Source of the DNA: Apostichopus japonicus
Lineage: Eukaryota; Echinodermata; Holothuroidea; Aspidochirotida; Stichopodidae
DNA length: 64,000 nt
Assembly (NCBI RefSeq): GCF_037975245.1
Contig: NC_092576.1
Span: forward strand, 26,301,611-26,365,610
Reading direction: 5' to 3'
Shown: positions 1 through 9,539 of the stretch, one piece after another
Position numbering within the stretch: the first letter of the stretch is position 1
Layout of the letters: the number at the start of each line of letters is the position of its first letter
The notes under the pieces: model-generated
Seen by the model: only the letters and a program-made list of their open reading frames with translations
The model's database searches: none
Told to the model about the DNA's origin: nothing
Program-made: the position numbers and the translations under genes

Positions 1-2112
1 AACAATAGGTCTATATGTTTGGTACTGTTCCCACAGCCAAAATTTGCATATATCCTCACCATAATAGATGAAATCTGAAAAAGACAAAGGGAGAAGTATT
101 TAATATTTGATACTGTACGATCCATGAAACGTCTGATATTTTTGCTATAATTATGACTGCATTTTAAATTTTTAACAAATGTAAAATGGCACAGGTAATG
201 GAAAGTCCTGAAGGATTCTCCATAATATTCTCCATAATATAATATTCTATAGATCTCAAGTGACATAAATGGAACTATGGGAAGGCTATCAAAAAGTAAG
301 TCCATAGGAAGATTGAAAGACAGGTCCAATCTGTCAAAGAAACCTGAAAAGTTGTGCATGTGCAACTACTCCAGCCCCCCACCCCCTTCCTCTTTCACTC
401 CAAACAGACGACTACATATGCAAGTAAGAATGGGACTGATATTCTCTTGACCCTAATTATCTTCGTCACTGTGCACCTGCAACTGCTAGCCTAAGTGAAT
501 TAACCACAATAGGTCTAGCCAGTACTGTAGCCAACACCGTACAACAATGGGTTTTACTGAATCACTAAATTTACTGTTAGTGTTACATCGTTTCTCTTTT
601 CCATTCTTATTGTATTGTAACTTGCAGATATGTTCTACGTACGAATGAGTTTTAACAATAGTTTGGCCAAAATCGAAACAACGTTGTGTACGCGACGTCC
701 TAGCCTACGTCAATTTGGCGATACTCAGGCCTACCCACATTAGTCTCATTTCAAAGATTTTGTAAACAACTGTACTTCCAAATGACGTTTATGATTTCTC
801 TTCTACTCACCAGTTAGCCGTTATCGTTGTTGAACGGATAAAAACGCAAAGAACAAATTGTTGAAAGTTCGGTTTATTTTGGTTCGTAGTGTAACTTACT
901 CAGTGTTGATAATTGTCTATGACAGTGACACATACACAGTACAGCTGAGCAAATGCTGTGTTCTTATTTCACCTTTGGAGAAAGGTCACGCACATGCGCA
1001 AAAAGTAATTTCGAAAAGGCTTATTAATGGGATATAAATACTTCTCCTTAAAGGGTGTGAAGACTCCCGCACAAAGAAACGTCTCATGCCCGTTATCTGA
1101 CCTGGTTCCGAATGCGGTGTAACAGAAGTGTTAGACACCACCATTGATCCCAGAAAATACACACACAGCTTGCTACCATCTGTAAATAGCCATTAGTATA
1201 CAGTCAATACAAACATCACGGTCAATACTCACAACACAGTGCACATAGTATCAGGTTTCATTACTGTCTGCATTTTGTAGCGACACCAAAAAAATTCACT
1301 TGCAAGCAAGGGAAAGTAAACTTTTTCAGAGCGTGGCATGCGGTTTAGGGCGAGTCTTCAATACCTTTAAATATACTGCATCGGTTGTTGTCACTTGATC
1401 ATTTGCTTGTGTGTGAGCTAAACAGCTTATATAATATGTAAAAAAATAATACAAACTTTCAAATTGCCAGATATTTACTTGCTAAAAATTATTATCCAAT
1501 CATGATTTGATGCTATCCTTGAGTCCATTATGCAGATGATGAGGCAGATTCCCTTCAACTCTCCATGATGAAGGTAAAACCTTAAATCTTAACCAACTGC
1601 CATTGAGTGTCCATTTGAAAGTTTCAAACACACAAGTGCATTGATTAAAGCAAAGACTTTATTGCTGTGGTTGCATGAACTGGATTTCAGTCTAATAGTC
1701 ACTCACCAGGTTCGTCTTTATCACAGTCTGCTAACTGTGGCTTTTTATGTTAGGAGGTTTTCTTCAGAGCACATGTCACCTTTGATTTGTAAAAATATCC
1801 TGAAATTCAGGGAGTTATAATTTACTGTGTAAAGATAATTGGAAAAGATTTTTTTTTAACTTCAATCGTCAATGTGGGTGTCAACTAGGGGAATAAGGAG
1901 TTACTGATGCAATGAGTTTCTGGCATAAGTGCATTTATAATGTGTTAAAACTTGAAAGGTGTATCATACTGCATCCCCCCCCCCCCCCCTCTTAATTTGA
2001 ACTCCGTTGGAATGCACAGACAGTTTTGCTTTTTAATGAAATACCAGTTAACACTAAATTTTCAAATCAATTCAAGTCTTGCTTTAAAACAGTCAAACGA
2101 AACCGTGCATTG
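1..2112. other. Intergenic stretch, no gene recognised
   Basis: AT-rich sequence with no reading frame I can assign and no splice-consistent exon set. It holds one copy of a dispersed repeat (about 1052-1252) and a run of 15 C at 1975-1989. The last 12 bases (2101-2112, AACCGTGCATTG) are the left copy of the target-site duplication of the family B LINE that begins at 2113. Confidence 0.6.
1052..1252 (+). repeat. Dispersed repeat, copy 1 (unclassified)
   Basis: About 200 bp that matches 25768-25960 in the same orientation with scattered substitutions and small gaps. Shared landmarks in order are GTGTGAAGACTC, GAAGTGTTAGACA, CAGAAAATA followed by CACACAGCTTGCTACC, ACAGTCA.TACAAACA, and GGTCAATAC.CACAACACAGTG. 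No coding potential, no A-tail and no obvious terminal repeat are visible. It could be a piece of a SINE, a MITE or an element UTR; the sequence does not decide. Confidence 0.7.
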
Positions 2113-2329
2113 ACTGATAGCCGTCTCATAGCCGTCTGAGGGACTTGGCGTGGAGGATTGCACATGGGGTCCTCATCACTAACCATTTTCGCCTAGTCAG
2201 GTGGCGATTAGGTGATGGGATTTGTCCCCGTGTGGGCTGTAAAGCCATCGAGACTATGCAACACCTTTTGCTGGAGTGTCCCTTTGTCCGGTTGGTGTGG
2301 GATTGGTTTCACGCCTTCGTTATTGGTGT
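2113..2329 (+). pseudogene. Family B LINE, 5' part of truncated ORF2 C-terminus
   Basis: Plus-strand fragment coding for the C-terminal part of a non-LTR retrotransposon ORF2, beginning just before LRDLAWRIAHG. It shows WRLGDGICP, a GC..IET..H....CP zinc-finger-like pattern typical of L1/Tx1-type ORF2 tails, and ends at WFHAFVIGV. Family A ORF2 has the matching segment WRIAHGALVTN...WRLGDGLCP. The reading frame stops abruptly at 2329 because family A is inserted there, and it resumes at 7223. The element is 5'-truncated, as is usual for LINEs, and starts directly after the duplicated target AACCGTGCATTG (2101-2112). Confidence 0.85.
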
Positions 2330-2490
2330 GCTTTTGACGTGACCCGTCATACGGGATACAAAACGTCACGGCCAAACGGCACTACCAAACCATCCCATTC
2401 TTACAAACGAACCTCAGGTCAAGCGAGCCAAAAAAAGTACATACGCTCACCGACCTGCAGAGACAAAACGCCCAACCCCCCACTGAAATA
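2330..2490 (-). other. Family A 3' UTR with predicted terminal stem-loop
   Basis: The 160 bases between the ORF2 stop (2491-2493) and the element end. In sense orientation the last 50 bases include CGTGAC...CCCGTATGACGG...GTCACG, which can fold with an outer 6-bp arm and an inner CCCGT/ACGGG arm around a 3-base loop, ending 8 bases before the terminus. Many LINEs use a 3' hairpin as the reverse-transcriptase recognition site; that role here is inference. Bases 2337-2402 recur without a mismatch at 61675-61740. Confidence 0.6.
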
Positions 2491-5400
2491 TTAAAAAACT
2501 ACAAAAGGACGACCAGCACGCAGCGAAACAAAACACCCTTCCCCAGCACACCACCGTCCAAAAAAGGCAGACCTAGATAAACGGCGAAAATCGCCTTCGA
2601 CCTGAAGGCGAATGTCAGACTTCACCGCCTCCAGGACTGCCTGCCAACTGGCAAATTTCCCCCTAAAAACAACATCACATCTATTCCTCCAAATAAGTTT
2701 TTTTTACAACAGAACAAACATAAATAATACGCTGCAACACAGCAACGGAACAAACTGGAGGATCTAATCCATACAAAACAAAACCCTGTCCTACCGACCA
2801 GGAACGGTCTCCCGTTAAACGGTCGGTCCAGGACTGAAACCACTCCCACAAGTTCAAAACAAAGGGGCAATGCCAAAAAACATGGGCAGTACTCTCTAAG
2901 CTGTCACAGCCGGTCCTCGGGCACAGTCCATCACCCAATCGCCAGTGATACCTTTTCAGATTGGTCACCAAGGCACCGTGTGCAATTCTCCATGCAAGGT
3001 CACGGAGCCTGCAACCATTCAGCCTTGAATGCACCGAACGCCATACTTCGACAGGATGACGTCCCTGTACAAAAATTGCATTCAAGGCCCTATCCCGCAA
3101 CGAACTGTGAACGAGGGCCGGCTGTGACAGGTCAACAGGGGGCAACTCAATCAGAGCGGAGCAAATGACACGCACCACCCTGTTTGGAGTACTACTATGC
3201 GGTTCTCTGTTGCTAAACAGCGCCGGGACCCATCGACGCAGGTGCAAACCGCCCCAAAAACGTACAAAATATGAACAAGGCAACCCTGGGTCAGTTACCG
3301 CTACAAACAACTGCTTAAATAACAAACAAGTTAACTTACTTCCCAGATGAACCACCCCTAACCCACCCTTCTCCAGTTTTTGGTACATTACCGCCCTCTT
3401 GACAAGCTCTGTACCACCCGACCAAATAAATGAAAATATCGCTCTCTCCAACCGCACCAGGACGCGACGCGGAATTGGATACACCGCGCCCGGGTACCAC
3501 AAGATGGGCGAAACAAAACGATTAACTACGGTGACTTTCCCTAGGATCGAAAGCCAGCGGGTGCCAAAGGTTTCGAGCCTGCTCTCAAATACCTCAGCCC
3601 TCTCGCTCCAGGTGACATCACCAGGTGCATCGTAGCCGAACCATATACCATTAATTTTGATCCGACCACGACGCACCGAATGGTAAGTCTCTGTATCTCC
3701 AGCTACCAAGACGAAGGCCCTTTGTCTTTTCTGGATTCAACTTCGCCCCGGTAGCTCTCTCAAAAATAGATAAATCCTGCGAGAGTGCGCGAAAGGAGCC
3801 CAGACTCGAAACAACACATGTCACGTCATCTGCATATTGAGCGCATTTCACTTTGGCACCCCCTGGCACAACGAATGGAACAAGTCTGGAGTCCCTTTCC
3901 AAAAGACGAGAGAGGGACTCGCTAAACAAAACATAAAGTAATGGAGACAGAGGGCACCCCTGGCGCACCCCCCTCTCTACGTTAAAAACCTCCGAACAAA
4001 ACCCATTTACGATAACGGAACTGAAACTTTCTTCATACAAAACAGAAATCCAATTACGAAAATTTGGGTGCAACTGAAACGTCTCCAATACATTCATTAA
4101 AAAACCGCGATCCACCATGTCAAAGGCCTTCTGCTGGTCCAGAGACACCAATGCACATGGCAGATCACGCTCAATAACAAAGTCGGTCAAGTCGCGCATC
4201 AACCACAAGTTCTGCTGGATGCAATGACCCTTCACTGCACAAGTCTGGAGATCACCCACAAGATGCGGCATAGCCAGTGCAAGGCGGTTGCACAAAGCCT
4301 TAGCCAGCAACTTGTAGTCCACATTTAACAAGGTGATCGGACGCTTGTTACGGGGATCCAAGGGGTCCCCAGACTTGGGCAGCAAAGTAATCATGCCCAG
4401 ACGTTGACTTTGGTTTAACAGTCCGTTTTGGAAGGCGTCCTCGAAGACGGCTCTGATGTCGGGTCCTATTATTGCCCAGAAGGTTCGGTAGAACTCCCTC
4501 GGAAGCCCGTCCGAACCCGGGGACTTGCCATTCTTCATCTTCGAAAGCGCCTTCCAAAGCTCAACAGTGGTTATTTCGCCCCCCAAAATATCATTGACAT
4601 CGTGGGGAACGGTTTTTGAGATTCCCCTCAATAAATCAGCCTGTGCCGACAAGTCGACATTGCCACGCGTAAACAAACTCGAATAGTACTCTTTATATAC
4701 GCGGACAATGCCGTGAGGGTCACTAACCACGGTCCCATCAGTAGCGCGTACAGACGGGACGCGTCTGTCACCTGCCGATGAGCTAACGGACTGGTAAAAC
4801 CTCAGTGAAGGGCGCTCCTCGGCTTCCACCGCTTCGACACGGGCCCTGACGCGGGCACCGTGGTACTTTTCATCGAGATAAGTCTGCAAAGCGATGACTG
4901 CCGAAGGGTCGCCAAACTTCACCTCCGCGCACAGCTTCGAGAATTTTTCTCTTCGACGCCGTGCGCGGGTCACGCAATACTGAATTGCGTAGCGTTTGAT
5001 GCGCAGCTTGACCTCATCCCACCATTGGGATGTAGAAGCAAAGGCCGGCTTCAATGTTTGCCATCCTTTGTACCTGGTCTCGAAACCCTGGCGGAACTCT
5101 GCCTCGCCAAGAATCCGACAGTTAAGCTTCCATAGGCCCCGCCCGATGGGGAAAATGGAAGGCAAAACAAAACGTGCTACTACAGTGTCATAGTCAGAGA
5201 GCGGACAGCTGAGCGTCTCGCAACCCGAAAATGTAAAACTTACGGGCGCATACACTCGATCTATCCTGGAGGCATCTTCTCCGTTAGGCCTCACCCACGT
5301 ATACCCCGTACTACACGGGTGCATATGCCTCCAGACATCGGCTAAAAGGTGTGCCGAAGTGAATCTGTCCAATTCTGTGATCCCAGCGTCGGGACTTGCA

Positions 5401-5876
5401 GACACAGAAGTTCCGAGTCTGTCAAGACCCGAGTCTGGGACACAGTTAAAGTCTCCGACCATGACACACGGCGCACTACCAGGAACAAAGGAAGGCAGCG
5501 TGTTAAAAAAATCTCGTCTAGCAGAAGGCCGATTGGGAGCATACACATTGCAAATGGCGATGTTACCCTGTGGATACTTGAATAGAATGCAAACCAATCG
5601 GCCCTCGTGATCCGTCTCCACCCTAGTGGCACAACCCGCCTGACGAGCTGACAGAAGGATGACAGTGCCACAGGATGAAGACGAACCAAACGAAGCATGC
5701 AGCTCACCACCCCACTCATAAGCCCATAGAGGGACATCTTCTTCCAAAATATGTGTTTCTTGCAGGCAAACGCAGTCGACCTCCATTGATTTACAATATT
5801 GGAAAATGCGACTGCGCTTGCGATGATCCCTCATGCCATTCACGTTCAAAGTGGCAACTGAAAGTGTATGGGCCAT
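2491..5876 (-). pseudogene. Family A ORF2: APE endonuclease / reverse transcriptase
   Basis: Encodes the enzyme for target-primed reverse transcription. I start at the ATG at 5876; the upstream in-frame codons 5877-5894 contain no ATG. The APE-type endonuclease comes first: LNVNG (N11), LQETH (E40), NVYAPN (~110), GDFN (D142, N144), SRIDRVY (D206). The final SDH motif reads SDY (Tyr229), so the usual catalytic His is lost. The reverse transcriptase follows, with PITLLNVDYK, SLDQQKAFD, RQGCPLSP and QYADDV (YADD from residue 681, 3825-3836). The frame shifts near 3716-3721 (CCC run) and again at the 8-T run 2698-2705, then reads through the WRIAHG and CP..GC..H..C tail to a TAA at 2491-2493. 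ORF1 ends 20 nt upstream of the ORF2 ATG, so ORF2 may be translated by reinitiation. Two single-base shifts in homopolymers could also be assembly errors. Confidence 0.9.
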
Positions 5877-5896
5877 GAGAGGGCAGTGGGGCAAAA

Positions 5897-6988
5897 CTAC
5901 GAAGACGACGATTCCGTAAGCTTCAAGCGCGCCCTTGACGACATATCGTCGTCCGAGTCGTCACTTGAAGCCGACCTTTTAAGAGAGGGTTCCCCCATTT
6001 CGTCGTACCAGCTCGTCCCAGTGGCACGTTTCGGCTCACTGATCACCGATTCACCGGAGTCGCTGTCAGACAGAACCTCCGGAGAATCGATGACCACCGA
6101 TTCTCCGTCAGACAAAGCCTCCGGATCTGGCGATACCGGCGGCGGACTGGGGACGGAACTGGACGAGTTGATGGGGGAAGCTGGTGGAGACTTTCTCGGT
6201 GCGGGCACGGGGTTGGGGTCTGCAACGACGGGGGAGGGTGAACCAGGTGCAGGGGAGGGTAAAATCCCACCAGATTCCCCCTCCTCTCGTGAAGTAGTAG
6301 GTGCGTCGGAACTTGACTTACCCCCACTCTTAGTCCTAGAGACATAAGAGGAGGGACAAGCTCGAAAGACATGTCCCTCCTTCCCACATAGTGAGCACAC
6401 AACCTCGTTTGGGCAAGCGGTGCTATCATGCCCAAGACGAAGGCAGCGCCCACATTTCTTGTTTGGGCAGCCCTTGGCTTCGTGCCCGGTCTCCCCACAC
6501 CTGAAGCAGGTACGGGGCTGACCGGGATACCGCACGTGGGCTTTATGCCCTGCTATAAACAGGAAGGAGGGAATGTCCTGTTTCAGGTCGATCCGAACCT
6601 GTCGGTGCCCGTTCAACACCCCAGGGGCTTGTGCATAGGAGCACATTTTGGCAGCCTTGACAGCCCCGAACCGACCCAAAACCGTTACGACAAGTTCCTG
6701 CCGCACCTCTAGTCCTACGTGGATGATAGTTACCCATACGGATCGCTCGTATGGAGTAACTGTCATCCCCTCGACGTTACTCAGCAACGTGACACCTTTC
6801 TGACGGGCCACGTCACTGGTAAAACGTAAATCGTACGTATTACGACCCTGGAGAGCTTGCAAAGCATCAACCTCTCCAGGCACAACAACACCCTTGCTCT
6901 TCAAAATACTAAAAACTTGCACCGGTGGAACAACTTGTTCACCGGTGAACGACAACTTAACTATCCGAGAATCACGGCGCGATGCCAT
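5897..6988 (-). CDS. Family A ORF1: gag-like RNA-binding protein with three zinc knuckles
   Basis: An intact 363-residue frame starting MASRRDSRIV at 6988. An open frame runs upstream to 7279 but crosses the element border at 7207, so the ATG at 6988 is the sensible start; the same start context (MAARRDSKIV, MAVRRDSKIV) occurs in family C. Residues ~60-150 look like an RRM-like fold (WVTIIHVGL...VVTVLGRFG). Three CCHC knuckles follow: C161-C164-H169-C174, C179-C182-H187-C192 and C198-C201-H206-C211. The C-terminal 150 residues are rich in Pro, Ser, Asp and Glu and likely disordered. ORF1 proteins of this kind coat element RNA and form the cytoplasmic ribonucleoprotein. This is the best-preserved coding region in the window. 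Confidence 0.9.
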   Translation of the reverse strand: MASRRDSRIVKLSFTGEQVVPPVQVFSILKSKGVVVPGEVDALQALQGRNTYDLRFTSDVARQKGVTLLSNVEGMTVTPYERSVWVTIIHVGLEVRQELVVTVLGRFGAVKAAKMCSYAQAPGVLNGHRQVRIDLKQDIPSFLFIAGHKAHVRYPGQPRTCFRCGETGHEAKGCPNKKCGRCLRLGHDSTACPNEVVCSLCGKEGHVFRACPSSYVSRTKSGGKSSSDAPTTSREEGESGGILPSPAPGSPSPVVADPNPVPAPRKSPPASPINSSSSVPSPPPVSPDPEALSDGESVVIDSPEVLSDSDSGESVISEPKRATGTSWYDEMGEPSLKRSASSDDSDDDMSSRARLKLTESSSS

Positions 6989-7207
6989 GATACCGAAGGT
7001 GGCTAGGCCACAGGGTAGTAACACAAAAACAAAAGACAGGATAGTGAAACAACAAACGATATACGAACTGAGGAAAACACACGAACACAAGCTATCACAC
7101 CCGTCTGGCGGGAAGTATAGCACAGCACAGTACAATAACAGCTGTAACAGATGAAGAGCGAGAGCGAAAACACGTCCGCACTCCACGAAAGCCAACTCCA
7201 ACTCCAA
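6989..7207 (-). promoter_or_regulatory. Family A 5' leader with DPE-like word
   Basis: The 219-bp 5' UTR begins TTGGAGTTGGAGTTGG and contains GGAGTGCGGACGTG about 25-37 bases in. GGACGTG matches the downstream promoter element described for Jockey/I-type LINEs (A/G-G-A/T-C-G-T-G, about +30). The same GTGCGGACGT word occurs near the 5' ends of the fragment at 13.4-13.7 kb, of family C at 11.9 kb and of family C at 35.5 kb. An internal RNA polymerase II promoter is therefore likely; the transcription start was not observed. Confidence 0.5.
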
Positions 7208-7222
7208 CTTCGTTATTGGTGT
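7208..7222. repeat. Right target-site duplication of family A
   Basis: CTTCGTTATTGGTGT, identical to 2315-2329. Joining 2329 to 7223 restores the family B ORF2 frame (FVIGV followed by NGCTSDFVLYGL), which confirms that the 4.88 kb between them is an insertion. Confidence 0.95.
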
Positions 7223-7533
7223 TAATGGTTGCACGTAGTGATTTTGTTTTGTATGGTTTGTTGTCCCCTGTGTGCCCAACCTGGGTTAGGGATCTGCTGT
7301 TGTTGTTTGCCGCTGTCATCAGGAGACACATCTGAAACAGCAGATGCCGCCTAGTTTTCGATGGGGACGTCTGGAGGGCAGAGGATGTTGTCCCCCTCGT
7401 GCAAAGTGACATCAGGTTGCGCATGGAGGCGGACCATGTACGGCTTCCCGACACTGCCTTTCGTAGACGCTGGCGCAAGCCTGTCGTCTACTATCGGGAC
7501 GGCGTTCCCCGGACGAAATTTGGAGTGAGTTAG
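7223..7533 (+). pseudogene. Family B LINE, 3' end of ORF2
   Basis: Continues the frame broken at 2329: SDFVLYGLLSPVCPTW, LLLLFAAVIRRHI, a stop, then a segment with DIRLRMEADHVRLPDTAF and a final TAG at 7531-7533. It aligns with the end of family A ORF2 (GFVLYGLDPPVC, DIRLQVEGDFRRLSRSAF). The in-frame TGA at 7333-7335 sits where family A has Trp. The last 20 or so codons (RKPVVYYRDGVPRTK) are the stretch also present at the ORF1/3' UTR junction of family C. Confidence 0.85.
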
Positions 7534-7800
7534 TTGGTAGGTGTGGGGGCTGTGTGGTCGTTACATAGTGTGGGTTGGTTTAATTTTTCTCTTTCTGGTT
7601 TGGGGTTGGCTTTTTGGGGCCTGTTTGTGGTGTTTTGCTTGTTTTGCTTCTGTTGGCCTTTGGGTCCGTGCCCTTTTCGCGTCGCGTTGGGCGCTGCGTT
7701 AGTGAGAGATTGATGGGTTTGAGTTGTTGTTTTACAGACTGGGTTTGTTTTTGGTTTTGTTGACCTTTGGTCCGTGTCCGTTTCTTAACACGTAAAAAGC
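7534..7800 (+). mobile_element. Family B LINE 3' UTR and 3' end
   Basis: A 267-bp 3' UTR ending CACGTAAAAAGC, followed at once by AACCGTGCATTG (7801-7812), the right copy of the 12-bp target-site duplication that starts at 2101. It contains two similar blocks (TTGGCCTTTGGGTCCGTGCCC and the terminal TTGACCTTTGGTCCGTGTCC) and a 5-base G run at 7545-7549. The same UTR, with longer G runs, ends the family C copies at 10.24, 33.73 and 42.58 kb. With its nested insert removed, the family B copy spans 2113-2329 plus 7223-7800. Confidence 0.85.
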
Positions 7801-7812
7801 AACCGTGCATTG

Positions 7813-9539
7813 CCCAAGCTAGGATTACGCAATATTTTCAACATTTCTTTATCAACATGTGGTGACAGGGCTCTTAAGATAATTCAGTGACCAACACAAG
7901 TCTTTGCAATAAGCATACCTAAGGCTAGGCTACCAGTACCAGTACCATAATTAGCCTTGGCCTAGTGGTCTTTGAAATGTAGCCTAGGCCCCTGCCACTT
8001 TGATAAATGATAGTTGACTGCATCCAAATTAAAGCAAGGCTTAGGCTATACTTTTGGAGAAGAAAAAATTAGGCTGAATTCATGTTAGCCTAAAAAGGCT
8101 AGGCCAATGCTAACATCTAACACAAACCAAGATCATTTAACCATTTGGGCACTTGTTTATGGCATACTGACAGGGTCTATATAATAAGGCCTGTATGTGT
8201 ACACAACCCACAAGTTGCCAATGAGTATACACCTAGCCTAACTAGTTTAGGCTTAGGCTACTTTGTTTTCCTTAGGCCTAGTTTAATTGGGCCTTATACT
8301 GTGCCATATTATGAAATGTGCTATAACAGTTGTAGTAATAGCAAGAATGGTCCAGGTCTAACTAAGCCCAGGCTTAACTTATGCTTCGGGCTTAACGTTA
8401 TGCCTAGCCCATCCTTTTACATTAAACTAAAAGTTATACTTTTTTAGGCTAGGCATAGCCTAGGCATACAATAACTAGGAATTAGGATAGCTATATGTGC
8501 GACTGACACTGCATATGCCTATGATTAGGAGAGCTGGCATAATGAAATCGAATTTGTGGATCGTAAAACGAGAGAGAATAGCCATGAATGTAATTACAGA
8601 AACCAGTCTGAACGTAAAATTCTCGCATTGCTTGTACATTACTCATATTACCATAGGGCCTACGGATATGGGCCTAGGCTACACAGACTTTTTTCATTAC
8701 ATCTCCATTTTGTTCTTTCTACTTCCAAAAAATTCCTCTTCTTTCATGGTCAGTCGGAAAATCAAACAATATCGATGTGCTCACCGATTGCAGCATCTCC
8801 AGCACCATTTCTTTCATAATTTCGTACTTTTTTCGCGAACACAAACGATAGTCTATACACTGTGAGAATGCGTGTCGCCTGCTCTATAGTTTTCAAGTGG
8901 ACCTATTTTACCACCCTGTGTGGGCGTTGTCCCTCTCGACCAATCCAAATCGGTTACATGGTTGGCCAAACTTTCTCTATATACGGCTCTGTATAATTTG
9001 AATAATTAGCGCCACCATCTTTCAAAAATCTGTTAAAAAAGCTGCGCCACTCTTTAGCGTGAAAGAGATATAGAACTACACACTTCACCATGTTGAAAAT
9101 GGTGACGTCATAAGAGATGTGTATGTAATGAGTATCTAGACTAGGGTCATTACAGTCCTTTATAGAAACCAAACAGTTGTGGGGCCGTTTCGTAGAGTGA
9201 TTTCATTTCCTGCAGAGGGCCATACTTCCCACGTGCGCGCTACAGCAAAAATTAGGTTGCAAACCTAAGACAAAACATTTCTTTTCAGATGTGGCGATTT
9301 TTAAAAAATAATGAGCCATCTAAAAAAGAAATAGGGGTGAGGTACGAACTTCGGGATGGTAAGGGAATGATGAAGAGGTTAAGCCGGCCGGGAATTGAAG
9401 ACAGTGCCCACTATATCTTTGTTAAAAACGTCTGAGCCATTGCTGATCAATTCTTGGATAATAAATAATACTATAAAGTAAAAATAAATAGTGTGATAAA
9501 AATGTAAAACAATTCATTGACGTCCGTTATTATTGTTCA
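7813..9539. other. Intergenic stretch rich in AGGCCTA/CCTAGGC words
   Basis: No gene recognised. From about 7915 to 8480, and again near 8660-8690, the sequence is crowded with short overlapping words such as TAGGCT, GGCCTAG and CCTAGGC in both orientations. A possible splice acceptor (TTTTCTTTTCAG) at about 9280-9290 precedes a short open frame (MWRFLKNNEPSKKEIG), which I cannot assign. Confidence 0.5.

Larger units (their letters stand above)
2330..7207 (-). mobile_element. Family A: full-length L1/Tx1-like non-LTR retrotransposon
   Basis: A 4.88-kb element on the minus strand with a 5' leader (6989-7207), ORF1 (gag-like, 5897-6988), ORF2 (endonuclease plus reverse transcriptase, 2491-5876) and a short 3' UTR (2330-2490). 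It is flanked by a perfect 15-bp target-site duplication, CTTCGTTATTGGTGT, at 2315-2329 and 7208-7222, so both ends are known. It has no LTRs and no poly-A tail; the sense 3' end is GGGTCACGTCAAAAGC. The target is the ORF2 of another LINE (family B). ORF2 has two frameshifts and a substituted endonuclease residue, so this copy is probably inactive although little decayed. Assignment to the L1/Tx1 group rests on the ORF order, APE-type endonuclease, YADD reverse transcriptase and ORF1 zinc knuckles; the exact clade is inference. Confidence 0.9.

Noticed and set aside
5877-5894. Upstream start of ORF2 at 5894
   Set aside because: The codon there is TTG. The first ATG in frame is at 5876 and gives MAHTLSVATLNVNG, a normal endonuclease start.
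6989-7279. N-terminal extension of the family A ORF1 frame by 97 residues
   Set aside because: It crosses the element border at 7207 and the target duplication, so its start lies in family B sequence. The ATG at 6988 matches the start in family C.
7580-7810. Lys/Gln/Pro-rich frame on the minus strand
   Set aside because: It is the reverse of the family B 3' UTR; similar shadow frames appear at each B/C 3' UTR.
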